Source: Asparagopsis taxiformis
Taxonomy: Eukaryota; Rhodophyta; Florideophyceae; Bonnemaisoniales; Bonnemaisoniaceae
Assembly: GCA_030407315.1 (NCBI GenBank)
Contig: JALQPE010002471.1
Span: 53,119-117,118, forward strand
DNA: 64,000 bases
Direction of reading: 5' to 3'
Every line of letters begins with the position of its first letter. The first letter of the stretch is position 1. The position numbers were made by a program, and so were the translations under genes. Below the pieces are notes generated by a model that did no database searches, had not been told where the DNA came from, and worked only from the letters and a program-made list of their open reading frames with translations. Shown here one piece after another: positions 21,677 through 31,723 of the stretch.

Positions 21677-21928
21677 GTTTAGTTGTGGACGGTTGATGTC
21701 GTGCTCACAAGCGGTGACTGTGCTCGCGCAGCGATTGGCTTGTTGGTAGGAGCCGGGAAGAGAACTGCGGTTAGCTTTGGTGGATGAAATTTAGTGAAAA
21801 ATGAGTGTATGCAAATTGGCACAACCCTAGTAGAATCTCGCAGATGAGATATGTTGCGCGCGTAGTTTACGTTAAAACCGCTCAACTGTCCGTGTGGCAT
21901 AAACGGGAGCAGCACACATCGCAGAAGA

Positions 21929-22519
21929 ATGGCATTCATCACCGCGCCACTCGCGAGCAGATTCACGACATCCGCGCCGGCGTTGACGGCGGTGAGATCC
22001 ACGCGGCGTGAGCCGATTAGCGGCGTGCGTCAGCGCGTGCGCGCGCCATGCATGAGCGTGGAGAGTGTGCAAGTGGACGTGGGAAGTCGAGCGGTAGATT
22101 TCGCGCTCCCAGCGGACGGCAATCGCACGCTATCGCTCGCGGGTCTATCCGACGAGAGTAAGACGTTGATATTCTACTTCTACCCGCGCGACGCGACGCC
22201 GGGCTGCACGACCGAGGCGACGGACTTTAAATTTTTCGTGCCGACACTCAAGGAGGTTGGCGCGCAGGTCATCGGTGTGAGTAGGGACTCTGTGGAATCG
22301 CACGATGAATTTGTCAAGGCGCTTGATTTGAACTTTGCGTTGATCGCGGACGACGGCACGCTGACCGAGGGCTACGGCGTCTGGAAGCAGATGAATATGT
22401 TTGGCAAGATTTTCAAGGCTGTTGAGAGATCGACTTTTGTCGTGCAGGCGGGGTGGTGGTCAAGGTGTGGCGAGGCGTCAAAGCAAAGGGTCACGCCGAG
22501 GAGGTATACAAGACGGTGA
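21929..22519 (+). CDS. PRXQ: Peroxiredoxin Q copy 2, frameshifted near C-terminus
   Basis: This is a tandem paralogue of the gene at 21071, sharing the core FYFYPRDATPGCTTEA and the start MAFI with a transit-like presequence. The peroxidatic Cys is 93 and the classic resolving position (98) is Thr. At 22447-22450 the sequence lacks one base compared with copy 1 (caggcgggg against caggacgga). After that the frame differs from copy 1 and ends at 22519. In the alternative frame the coding similarity resumes and runs to a TGA at 22546-22548. The last 20 or so residues are therefore abnormal. This may be a recent pseudogenising mutation or an assembly error. The core domain is otherwise complete. 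Confidence 0.85.
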   Translation: MAFITAPLASRFTTSAPALTAVRSTRREPISGVRQRVRAPCMSVESVQVDVGSRAVDFALPADGNRTLSLAGLSDESKTLIFYFYPRDATPGCTTEATDFKFFVPTLKEVGAQVIGVSRDSVESHDEFVKALDLNFALIADDGTLTEGYGVWKQMNMFGKIFKAVERSTFVVQAGWWSRCGEASKQRVTPRRYTRR

Positions 22520-22810
22520 TGGCGATGAGTAGCAGCGACGAGGAATGATATGCCAAGTAGCAAAATTCGATTAGCTAATAAACTTGCAAGTCTCTTTTCA
22601 GATACAAACACGTCATAATCTGTTTCCACAACGTGTACAACGTGTGCGATCACCCGACCTCAAATTGGCATCAGTCGCTTCAAATTGGCGCCAAACAAGC
22701 TGCAAAAACTCTCCCCAGTTACGTCGCAGGCCGCCGTCATCTACACGCGCACAGACCCAATGCGCGCCTCTGTCCGCGTCGTCGTCGACGCGCATGCATA
22801 ACGACGCGCA

Positions 22811-24058
22811 ATGGCGCCCATGCCCGCCGCGTTTCAGCAGGCGATGCGCAGTGCGCGACGAATCGCGCGCAGTCTGCACTGCGCCATCTGCGACGCCCAA
22901 GCGCAGCAACTATGGCGCACACGCGTCTGTTCGCATGTGATGTGCATGCGCTGTGCGCAGGACGCCAAACGCCGCGCCAAATGCGTCGCACATCTCTGTG
23001 TCGCGCCGATACAACCGTCCGATATGCAGCTAGACGTCGCTGCCAGCGAAGTCGCGCACGCCTTCTGGCCGTTGTTCCGCGCCGTTTGCAATCTGGACGC
23101 GCGCCACGTCTGGACAACGCTGCGTGTACGCGCCGATCGCGTACGAAAATGCCCTGTCAGATTGCGCGTCCGTCAGTCATCTCCCCCCGTCTGCGTCACG
23201 CTCCCGCTCCGCGTCCGCCCCGTCGATCGCCACTGCTTGCTCCGCTTGAGGGTTCGATCCCCGCATCGTTCGCGACCGCGCGGCGCGCGTGTGATGCTGC
23301 GTCTGCGCGTTCGGCACGTGTGTGTTGATGCGGTGCGTCGCGTCGCCCGGGAGCACTCGTTGGAGCTGTTGCCGTATCCGTCGGTTATTACTGGTGAGTC
23401 GGGTGGCGTTGCGGGGGATGATGATGATGAGGCTCGGACACAGACGATGCCGGTTGCTGAGAGCGGTCAGGTTTCGAATCCGGTGGTGAAGGTGGCGGCG
23501 AACAAGGTGGAAAAGATTGAGGTGGATGGTGGACATGCGTCGTCGTTGTCAAGTAGTGCTCGGAATGCAAGTGGTCATTGTGGAAAGTATGAGGCGGGTG
23601 TGTGTATGGATACGCCGTCTGTAATCTGTAAACGTCCAGCAGTGAAGCGTTTGGATGAGGTATGCGTTGTGGGTACAGCTAAAAAGGGGTTGTCGCCAAT
23701 TTCGCCGGTGGAACGCGTTTACAAACAGATTTCGAGAAGAAAAGTGGATGACGAACAGATCGGGCAGTTTGGTGTTTGCATCGCGTTGGACGGCTATGAT
23801 AAGCTAAAGTATGAGCTGCTGGTTGAATTAGTTGGACACCTTGGGGGCGAACCTGTGAATGAGCTAGGTGGGAGAGTAATGGCGCGTGTGTTGATCTGCG
23901 CGGTTGATGGTGAATCGGGGAGGTTGATACATAGAAACGTGTTGGTGCACGAGGCGATCACCAAACAAGTGCCAGTGGTGGGTGCCAACTGGCTTGCGGC
24001 GTGTTTCCAGGCGGGTCAGTGGCTTGACACAGTGCCGTTCATCGCGACGGGTACATAG
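22811..24058 (+). CDS. RING finger plus BRCT domain protein
   Basis: RING proteins are usually ubiquitin ligases, and BRCT domains bind phosphoproteins at DNA damage; the BRCA1/BARD1 group has both. The 415-aa product has an N-terminal RING pattern with Cys 24, 27, 40, His 42, Cys 45, 48, 58 and 63 (C3HC4 spacing). The middle (about 100-310) is Arg-rich, then acidic and Ser-rich, with no fold I can name. Residues about 315-410 resemble one BRCT domain (IGQFGVCIALDGYD, LVELVGHLGGEPV, then VVGANWLAACFQAGQWLD with the conserved Trp). Only one BRCT is visible, whereas BRCA1 and BARD1 have two. Start ATG at 22811. It is likely nuclear and DNA-repair related, by inference. Confidence 0.75.
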   Translation: MAPMPAAFQQAMRSARRIARSLHCAICDAQAQQLWRTRVCSHVMCMRCAQDAKRRAKCVAHLCVAPIQPSDMQLDVAASEVAHAFWPLFRAVCNLDARHVWTTLRVRADRVRKCPVRLRVRQSSPPVCVTLPLRVRPVDRHCLLRLRVRSPHRSRPRGARVMLRLRVRHVCVDAVRRVAREHSLELLPYPSVITGESGGVAGDDDDEARTQTMPVAESGQVSNPVVKVAANKVEKIEVDGGHASSLSSSARNASGHCGKYEAGVCMDTPSVICKRPAVKRLDEVCVVGTAKKGLSPISPVERVYKQISRRKVDDEQIGQFGVCIALDGYDKLKYELLVELVGHLGGEPVNELGGRVMARVLICAVDGESGRLIHRNVLVHEAITKQVPVVGANWLAACFQAGQWLDTVPFIATGT

Positions 24059-24095
24059 GTGGAAAAGAGTAGCAGAAGATTTACAAGAATGAGAG

Positions 24096-24500
24096 TCAGG
24101 TACGCGCGTTGTAGGGGACGGGCGGCCAGGAGACGGGGTCGTATCCGGCACCTCCAGTGGGGTTACAGCGAATGAGACGCCACGCGGAAAGTATAAAACC
24201 GCGATAGGCTCCGTAGGTTTGGATAGCCTCCACCATGTAGGCGGAGCAGGTTGGCACAAAGCGACAGTTGGGCGGGAGATTATTGGTTATGTTATTTCGA
24301 TAGAAAGCGAGGAGACGTAGCATGAGAAAGGAGGCGGGATGTTGGGAGGTGAGAAGTGGTTGTGCTGGCAGTGGCACACAGGCCAGTGCGGGTCGATTGG
24401 GAATGGTAGCTGGCATTGGTCGGCGACGCATCGTTGTGCAAGCGGCGACGGAGAAATAGTGACGAGGCGGGATGGGTCGGGCACACGGTCGAGCTGGCAT
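24096..24500 (-). CDS. YidD family membrane-insertion factor homologue
   Basis: YidD is a small bacterial protein that assists YidC-dependent insertion of inner-membrane proteins. The 134-aa product has a basic/hydroxylated leader of about 55 residues and then the YidD domain. Its diagnostic block is CRFVPTCSAYMVEAI, followed by GAYRGFILSAWRLIRCNP and GGAGYDPV, with three conserved Cys. The leader fits an organelle targeting sequence, so it probably acts at plastid membranes with the Alb3/YidC insertase; this location is inferred. The ATG at 24500 is the first in frame. It is tail-to-tail with the RING-BRCT gene, only 37 bp between stops, and divergent from the first thioredoxin. Confidence 0.88.
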   Translation of the reverse strand: MPARPCARPIPPRHYFSVAACTTMRRRPMPATIPNRPALACVPLPAQPLLTSQHPASFLMLRLLAFYRNNITNNLPPNCRFVPTCSAYMVEAIQTYGAYRGFILSAWRLIRCNPTGGAGYDPVSWPPVPYNART

Positions 24501-24739
24501 TTGGGTAGAAATAGCAGTCAGGGTTTTGATTTGCGAATAAAAGTTTGGCGGTAGCTATTGTGTTGCCAAGTGTATGTGAGAAAAGTCAGAAGCACTGGCT
24601 GGATTCCTTCCCACGCACGTCACGCGTGCAACTGCGTAATATTTAACGCAATCATTCGCCACCGACTTGCGAGACGTCGCGCTTTCCACTCCACAGTCTC
24701 CGCTTCACACAACCCGCAGTCGATCCACCACCGTCCACC

Positions 24740-25242
24740 ATGATTGCCTCCATCGACGATGCCGCCAATTACGACGCCCTCATGAACAGCGCGCCGGTCA
24801 CATTGGTCGACTTTTTCGCCCATTGGTAAGTCGCTCCGCGTCTGCCCCGCCCCGCCCCGCGCCACATCACATCGCCGAGCATATCGCTAACCGTCCCTTC
24901 TGCAGGTGCGGTCCCTGTCGCGCCGTCAAGCCCATCCTCGACGACATGGACAAGGAGAACGAGGCGGCCAATTTGCCCATCAAAATGTTCAAAGTTGACG
25001 TCGATGCAAACATGGAACTCGCCATGAAAATGGGCGTCGCATCCATGCCGACCTTTCTCATCTATAAAAACGGCAAGCTTGAAGAAACCATAATCGGCGC
25101 CAATGTGCCCAGTATCAAAGCCACCATCGAGCGTCTACTCGCTGACGTTTCCTCCGCCGCCCCGACCGACGAGGGCGAGGGCGAGGAAGCTGTCGTGGTG
25201 AACACCGATGACGTCAAACCGCCGGAGGAACCCGCGCAGTAA
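24740..25242 (+). CDS. Thioredoxin 1 (two exons, WCGPC active site)
   Basis: Thioredoxins reduce protein disulfides. Exon 1 is 24740-24825 (86 bp) and exon 2 is 24906-25242. The 80-bp intron 24826-24905 starts gtaagt and ends ctgcag, and interrupts the Trp codon of the active site (TG|G). The spliced product is 140 aa: FFAHW then CGPCRAVKPILDDM, the Cys residues being 30 and 33. KVDVDAN and the cis-Pro block ASMPTFLIYKNGK are present. A tail of about 30 acidic, Pro-rich residues follows. There is no targeting leader, so it is probably cytosolic (h-type-like). Intron boundaries were set by reading frame and splice consensus. It is the first of three related genes. Confidence 0.92.
24826..24905 (+). 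other. Intron of thioredoxin 1
   Basis: 80 bp, GTAAGT to CTGCAG, phase 2, breaking the active-site Trp codon. A possible branch-point region (gctaacc) lies near 24886-24892. Removal joins two thioredoxin halves in frame. Confidence 0.9.
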
Positions 25243-25507
25243 TTTCCACCCCTCATATTGTTACCGCACCGCACCTGTCGCCCGCTCCGCCACCCTGCTA
25301 CACTCGTCCATCCGCCGCGACAATCTGATGAACGACACCCATCATGTGTTTGTCCAAGTAGACACGACATAATCCAACCGGCCAATCGCTGACCAATCGC
25401 CACCAGCACCGCTATTCCATCCATCCCATACCCCCGCCGGGGCCGCGCCCGTCTCTATAGTCTGCCTTGTAAAAACCATCGCGTCGGCCCTGTCCAACCA
25501 GACCATT

Positions 25508-26065
25508 CTAAATCGTACAGTCGTATTCGAAAAACCAATCCTCCGCGTCCGCAACCGCCTTTCCGCACACGCCGTCCGCGTCATGCGCGCCGAAACCGTC
25601 CTCCGTCGCGCCGTCGATTCGCGTGATTCTCGCGTCGATACGCGCGACGCGCGCAATCACGCATCCGTCGTGCAGCGCCAGACGGCGCGCCAGCTGCGAG
25701 ATGGCCGTCGTCTCTGGCAGCTGTATCTGCAGAATTAACGTGTGAATCGGCGCCGTTGCACGCTCCGATGTCGAACAGGGCGCCTGTTGTACGTGTTGAT
25801 GCGCTATCTCGCACGCGTGCAACGCCGCTTGTAGCGTCGAAACACCCGTCGTATACCCCTCGATGTAGCTGCGTGCCGCCTGGATTCGAAACGCATGCAC
25901 CCGCTTCTCGCGTTGCGAAGCGTCCATTTGCTGTGCGCACGCGCTCGCCGCGCGCGTCTGTCGCCTTTGGTGCGCGCCTGTTGTAGATATAAACGCCATC
26001 TTTGGCGAGGGTAGAGATGAGATGGAGTTGAAGGTGTGTGGTTGAGATTGCATGTGGCATGACAT
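25508..26065 (-). CDS. Unknown 185-aa protein
   Basis: An intact frame from the ATG at 26065 to a stop at 25508. A second ATG (MAFIST) occurs about 23 codons in and may be the true start. The product has a basic N-terminal third, then a helical Gln/His/Ala-rich stretch and a strand-like segment LILQIQLPET, and ends in an acidic and aromatic tail (DWFFEYD). I recognise no family. It lies between thioredoxin 1 and thioredoxin 2 on the opposite strand. Other frames here are also partly open because the sequence is GC-rich, so coding status is uncertain. Confidence 0.45.
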   Translation of the reverse strand: MSCHMQSQPHTFNSISSLPSPKMAFISTTGAHQRRQTRAASACAQQMDASQREKRVHAFRIQAARSYIEGYTTGVSTLQAALHACEIAHQHVQQAPCSTSERATAPIHTLILQIQLPETTAISQLARRLALHDGCVIARVARIDARITRIDGATEDGFGAHDADGVCGKAVADAEDWFFEYDCTI

Positions 26066-26276
26066 GATGACAACTATAAATTCGACCCAATCTTTTACAA
26101 CGTACAGTAGTGTAGTTTGTATGTTTGTGGTTTAAACGCGACATCACGTTGGTTTCTATTTTTGCTGCCGCCACCGCCGCCTGTCGGTGGATTGTTTCCG
26201 AGCAGAAACAGCCTGGTTCGCTTAGTTGATCTTGCTTTCATTCATGTACAAGTTGTTGCGGTGGTATACAGTCACA

Positions 26277-26750
26277 ATGACGATTCAATTCGAGGAGAAG
26301 GAAAATTACGACGATATGAGACGCTGTGCACAGATTGTTGTAGTAGAATTTGTCGCCAGATGGTAAGCTGTTGCTGTCATCTCCGATTTGTGCTGCGCAG
26401 AAACGTCTACTAACCAGATTGCAATTGCGCGTAGGTGTAACGCGTGCAGAGGAATGGAAGCAGTTATTGTAGAAATGGAAAAGGAATATGATGTTGAAAA
26501 TTTGTGCATCAAAATAGTACAAATCGATGTGGACGCCAACTTGCAACTGGCACAAGTGTTTGATGTAGTTGCTACACCCACATTTCTTTTCTACAAACAC
26601 GGAATCCTGAAAAAGCGCATCGTCGGAGCGCATGCAGCAGCCATAAAGGACAGTGTTGAAACGCTGATAACAGATGTTTGCTCGCCGCAAAATGATCCGG
26701 AACACAGTGACTACAATCCCAGTCGTTGCGCTGGATGCTCCGGCTCATAG
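26277..26750 (+). CDS. Thioredoxin-like 2 (two exons, WCNAC active site)
   Basis: Exon 1 is 26277-26362 (86 bp, exactly as in the other two genes) and exon 2 is 26435-26750. The 72-bp intron 26363-26434 starts gtaagc and ends cgtag, again breaking the Trp codon. The product is 133 aa. The active site reads W-C-N-A-C (Cys 30 and 33) in place of WCGPC, so the Gly-Pro that tunes redox potential is replaced by Asn-Ala. The cis-Pro block VATPTFLFYKHG is kept. The tail has a CAGC motif (CAGCSGS). Similarity to thioredoxins 1 and 3 is clear but lower, and base composition is more AT-rich. It may be a diverged or specialised thioredoxin. Confidence 0.85.
26363..26434 (+). other. Intron of thioredoxin-like 2
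   Basis: 72 bp, GTAAGC to GTAG, same phase and position as the introns of thioredoxins 1 and 3. A ctaac branch-point-like string lies at 26409-26413. Confidence 0.85.
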
Positions 26751-27075
26751 CTAAGTTTAGTCGCTCTTATTTCTACCCAGCCATGCAAGCAGTCGTGCAA
26801 GCGCAGCCTTTTCTGCGTGTGCACGTGAGGAGAGAAATGAATGGATTATTTCTCAACGCGTATGACCCGGCCCGGCACATTTATCATGAAACACATAGAT
26901 GCGACCACGAATGACATTCGTCCCTGATGTGATGCCTTGTTGCCGTCTACCAATTGCTTGTATAATGCTCCATCGCAATTTTCTGCGTATATCAGCACTA
27001 TAAAAGACGCCACTACCTTGCCGACATTGAAACTTATCCAATGTTCAATGCTCTTCACAATTTGACGTTGTCACG

Positions 27076-27542
27076 ATGGTTCTCAAAATCGGAAAAGCAG
27101 TCGAGTTTGACTCGTTGGTATCTTCTGCGCCGGTCGCATTGGTAGACTTTTACGCCGTATGGTAAGCAGCCATCCATCATTTCCATCCACGCGCCGCGCA
27201 CATGTGACCAAAGACTAACCTGGGATGATGAATGGCTGATACTATAGGTGCGGACCGTGCAGAACGGTTGCGCCCGTTCTGGATGACATGGAGCAGAGAT
27301 TTGAAGCTGCTGGGCGGCCAGTGAAATTTTTTAAAGTAGATGTGGATGAAAACGCAGAATTGGTTGAGAAAATGGGTATTACTGCTATGCCGACGTTTCA
27401 TATCTATAAGAATGGCCGACTTGAGAAGCAAATTATCGGCGCGCAAATGAAAGTCATCAACGAGACCATTGACCATCTTCTATCCGACGTTGCCAAAGTT
27501 GACAATGCAGATGAGGAAAAGGCTTCCGTGCAAGCCGAGTGA
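27076..27542 (+). CDS. Thioredoxin 3 (two exons, WCGPC active site)
   Basis: Exon 1 is 27076-27161 (86 bp) and exon 2 is 27248-27542. The 86-bp intron 27162-27247 starts gtaagc and ends ctatag, in the same place as in the two upstream paralogues. The product is 126 aa with FYAVW then CGPCRTVAPVLDDM (Cys 30 and 33), KVDVDEN and the cis-Pro block TAMPTFHIYKNGR. The acidic tail is shorter than in thioredoxin 1. No targeting leader is visible, so it is probably cytosolic. The three genes are a tandem family that must have arisen by duplication, because intron site and exon 1 length are identical. Confidence 0.92.
27162..27247 (+). other. Intron of thioredoxin 3
   Basis: 86 bp, GTAAGC to CTATAG, phase 2 in the active-site Trp codon. 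A branch-like string actaacc lies at 27214-27220. Confidence 0.9.
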
Positions 27543-29831
27543 AGCCCTTGCTAATGTGATGTGGCCATTCCGTTGACTGCTACTCGCCAATACGTTGCAC
27601 GGGCAGTACCAACTGCACTCGCTGATTGTGGCAACTCGGTTAGCACCTGTAAAGAATAAAACTTGACTCGTTGGACAATCCCGTCGTGAAATAGCATGTG
27701 CATCTGCGAAAACGCGTTTCAGTACCGGTAGAACCTGATGGTACACAATTCAATAGGTATCATGTGCTCGTGTGAAGCGGTTGTTGATTTTCGCTCCATA
27801 TGTGGCCAAGGCGACACCCGTGCATATCACATGTAGATGCTCCCATCAACCATGCTAGAGGGCATGAGTTGAAAGCGGTAATTGCATGATCGTGAGCTGT
27901 GATATGTTGTTTCACAATCGTCGTGTGGAACATTGCGTCAAGATACCAGTCCAAACTCGATACAACTGTGCCAATATTTTAATTACATGGCGACATGCTG
28001 CCACCCTAGATCCATCTCGCCGGGTGGAATTCCAACAAAGCAAATGTTGTAATGGTGTCAAGTTTCGGATACCTCAGTGCTGACATCAGAGTGGAGGCAA
28101 GAGCCTTGCAGTGATGTTACGTTTTGTGATTGCGTGCAGAATAAAACCAGGTTTTAATCGGCCAAGGGTTGCGCAGTGTGTGGTGAATGCCACTATCCCT
28201 CACTTGATTGATTTTGATCTGCCACGACGTAACCGCCCTCGTCCAACCGCATACCTCTATTTCCATTCTTACACGTGCATACGTACACGGCAATATTGGT
28301 ATACGGTCTACCTCGACTGCAAGCCATGACTCTACGATCAGCTTCAGGATCCTCAACTGAGCTGGATCCTTTTCATCAATATTACAATCTTAGAAGCAAA
28401 CTCCATTTCGCAACAAAATTTTCTCAACAAAAGCCATTTTGTCCGTGTTCTTCTACCGTAACAGAAATTCAATAAACGCCCCCCCCCTTTGTCCACTTCA
28501 CTTCCCGAGCTACACATGGTCTTTCGTGTAGTCTTCGAGATATCCAAATATTCGGCCATCTTTCTTTCGTGAGCTGTTGAGTTATTTTCCCATCCACACT
28601 CAAAGATAGATTTCTTCTCTATCTATTCATGATGGCAGGCGAAGTGTCGAGGACAGGCATTTCGATTACAAAATTAGAAATCTACACGCATGACGCCAGC
28701 TCAGTATTCATCCTCTCATCTGCTCCACAATTGCCAAACCCCTCGAGAGAAATTAGTATCCAATACCTGCAAATTCTTCGACGCTTTCCTTCCTCGGGCG
28801 GTCCTCTATCCGTTATTGCCTTTCTCTTTCAAAAGTGATAGAATCACCATGTTGTAGTTGTACAACCACAGAAGTTGCTGATTTATCCACTTCTCGGACA
28901 AATCTTAGGATAGAGCTTTGAACAAATCATCTTGAGATCCTATCGCTGCTTTTCTTTCATTGAACATGCCCTTTACATATTTCTCCGAGGCAATCCAAGT
29001 TTCGAAGATAATCAATCGCTACAGTAGCGGTGAGATGTGTGAACGTTGAAACTATGCATTTTGGTGAGATGAAACCTTTTTGCTGCAGGCATTTATTTAT
29101 CCAACTTATCATTGTGTTTAGATATTGCCCAGGCGAAGTTTAGGGTACTTCTGTCGCTCTCAACCCGCAAAGGGGAGAAGATTTATGCAGCAAGGTTACT
29201 TTGTTGAATTCACCAACAGCTTGATCTTTGCACTTCCACGCCTTTAACTTTCATGACCGGCAGTGTGAACAGTGCGACCACAATTTTGATTTTATCATTC
29301 CGTCAATCTTGTTTCGTGATATCCGGATGTACTCGCGAGATGCGAGAACTTTTTCAGTTTCCATGAGCATCCGAAGATGTAAAGCGTCAAAGCATGAAAT
29401 AGAGTTGTTTCATTCATGCAACATCGATCTACTCAAATATGTGAGAAAGATGTGTGGAACAGAGAGTTCCAGTTTCGAGTGTTTTAGAAGAACAAAAACG
29501 AGGTGGTGCTCTCCAATGCGTCGGAGTGCAGCAATTATTTCAACAAACCAGCACTTCAGAGTGAAGCAAATCTTGCAGTGTTCGTTGATCACTAACTTTC
29601 CTTTCCAGCTCCTGCGAAATCCATGCATGAGCCACATCATCTTTTCCATAGACATCAAAAAAGTCCTCAGACTATACCATCCTATCTATCTAAATGGTGT
29701 GCCGGCACACACTTCTACATTCCCATTGAGCTAGCTAGGCTCGGGAACAACGCAACATCGGACAGGACACTGTGCACAGTGGGATCGGGCTTAATTCCAG
29801 AATCAAAGCCCAATCCCAAGAAACTTGAAGG
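27543..29831. other. Gene-free region
   Basis: About 2.3 kb with only short frames and no recognisable product. It contains a run of nine or more C near 28480-28490. A 168-codon frame at 29228-29734 lacks coding character and was not accepted. Composition becomes AT-rich from about 28350. Confidence 0.4.
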
Positions 29832-29945
29832 GATCCCAAACACTTCTCTCCCGGGCCGAGAAGATGGCCAACCAACCGGGAGCAACCAGAGAAAACCGAG
29901 AACACAGGGACGGAGGATAGATATGCCTCCATCCAGAACGAAGCC

Positions 29946-30512
29946 ATGGCCGCCTCAGACAGCCACAGCGAAGAAGAAGGGACCGCTGACAGTCGCAGCG
30001 AAGTCCCCAATGATCCCGAAACCCCTGCCGCCACTTTTGGGCAGCTCACGGGAACCACAACCGTCACCCTACTCTCGCAGCCCCGACATCAAGACACACC
30101 GGAGACCAACTCTCCTCGTGCCCAAACGATGCCCGCCGCGAGATCCCCAACCCCCCCGGAAACCCCGAGAGCCCCAGCGACCGCAGAGACTATTGTCCTA
30201 CGGCGACCGGCGACTCCCCGTTCCGGAAACCCTAACCACTCCCGCAGCCCGGACTCCGTCCGCTGCGGGTAACCCCAACAAACCAACCCCCGGGAGCCCT
30301 GCGACTCCACCCAGCTGCAGCAGCAAGCTACACCCAGCTGGAGACGTCTCGCCCCCGGAACCGCCAACGAAAGAAGCCAAATGCCACCCACAGGACACGC
30401 CGCTGAGCAGAACGGCGTCCCGTCCTGTGGGCAGCCATCCAAAAAAGTGCGAATCCAGGCCTGGATTCTTTCCTGGAAACAAACACGCAGAAGAGAAAGA
30501 GAAAGCAAATAA
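29946..30512 (+). pseudogene. Unknown acidic, Pro/Ser-rich ORF with internal stop
   Basis: One frame stays open from 29832 to 30512 except for a single TAA at 30270-30272. The first ATG in frame is 29946. The first part is Ser, Glu and Pro rich (MAASDSHSEEEGTADSRSE); the part after the stop is Gln/Arg/Lys rich with a nuclear-signal-like SKKVR and a basic end. Protein-like character on both sides of the stop suggests a decayed gene, possibly from a transposon. An alternative Pro-rich frame overlaps all of it, and I cannot tell for certain which is real. No family recognised. Confidence 0.35.
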
Positions 30513-31003
30513 ATGGGAATATGGTTAGTTATCTGCCGAAGCAGAAGGAGAAAATGAAATGTGAAGTACTGCCCGCTGAGGCGCATGCAGAACGGGCAGA
30601 TTGGGATCGGCGCTCCTGCCCGTCATGCATGCGCCAGGTTGATTCGCCCCCCGCCGCTCGCCTCCATGGTTGGTCGTGTTGGTAAAGGTTGTTTAGAAGG
30701 GGCTTTAACTTTTATCGGATAGCTTTATACTCGGTAGTTGGGCAGGAAATGAAGGACAAATTTTTTGAATGATTTTGCGTGGGGAGAGGCGGTCAGAAGT
30801 GTCAGCAAGAATGTGGAACAGTGACAGCATTGATCCGTGCAACTGGGATTCAAGCCTTGGTCTGTCTCCTGATTAAAAAATCTTGGTTGATTCCAGGGAC
30901 AAGGGATATCGAACAAATGCATGTTGCTGCTGCAGAGTAATGATGCATTCTAATTGCAGAATATTACAATGGTTTCGTGTCAGAGTGCTCTGCAACACTG
31001 TGA

Positions 31004-31249
31004 AGGGGGGCTCTTGATCTGTCGGCGGTAGGGACGGTAGCATTTGAACCAATCAGAACAGCTCATTGGACGATTTGGACCAATGGCCAGGCATTCTCCG
31101 TGGCCCTGGAGTACACCAATCAGATTGAATCATTGGAGGACTATGACAAATTGGCCCTTGTATTCACCACCCTATTGGTCAAAGCCAACCTGGCAGTGGA
31201 AATGAAGAAAAAAGTGGCGCCAGCGATACAAGCAAAAATTGACGAATAA
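31004..31249 (+). pseudogene. Coding-like fragment without start codon
   Basis: A frame opens after a TGA at 31001 and ends at TAA 31247-31249, about 81 codons. The only ATG in frame lies near the end. The translated segment reads like a real protein C-terminus: WTIWTNGQAFSVALEY, then ESLEDYDKLALVFTTLLVKA and a Lys-rich end. It may be a 3' exon or a relic. It lies between the decayed ORF at 29946 and the Harbinger transposase, so all three may come from one mobile element. Confidence 0.35.
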
Positions 31250-31723
31250 CTATGTACATTACAACACTTTACAGTACCTCATAAGTGTTGGAAGAGAGAC
31301 TCTTGGTTTGTTTATTGGAAGGATTTGGAAGAACACGCGCAGGTTTCGTGGGTGTTTTTTCACGGCACATTACTGATTTGCAAAATTTGGGCACCGCCAC
31401 CCAGAAATAGACTACACAGGGGACCGTACGTAAGAATGTCCGAATTTGCGAAAAGTAAAGGCTTACACAACTTTTTTTGGGAAGTTCCTGAAACAAATCT
31501 TGTGTTTATGGCAGAAAGACCCCGAAAATCCTGCAGTCACAAACTTCCGTGACCACGCGAAAACGCGAATGTCACGGAAAAATGAAGGACATCTGTCCAA
31601 ACAGAGCTACAGTACGTGTACATCGTATGGCAAAAACGTCAAGTGTCCAGAAAGGCAAGACCATGAGTTTCGTTGTCGCAAGCGTCTGATACCGTCAGGC
31701 AGAGACAAAAAAGTCCATCATAG

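Noticed and set aside
29228..29734. 168-codon plus-strand frame
   Set aside because: Composition and codon use look random, and no motif is visible.
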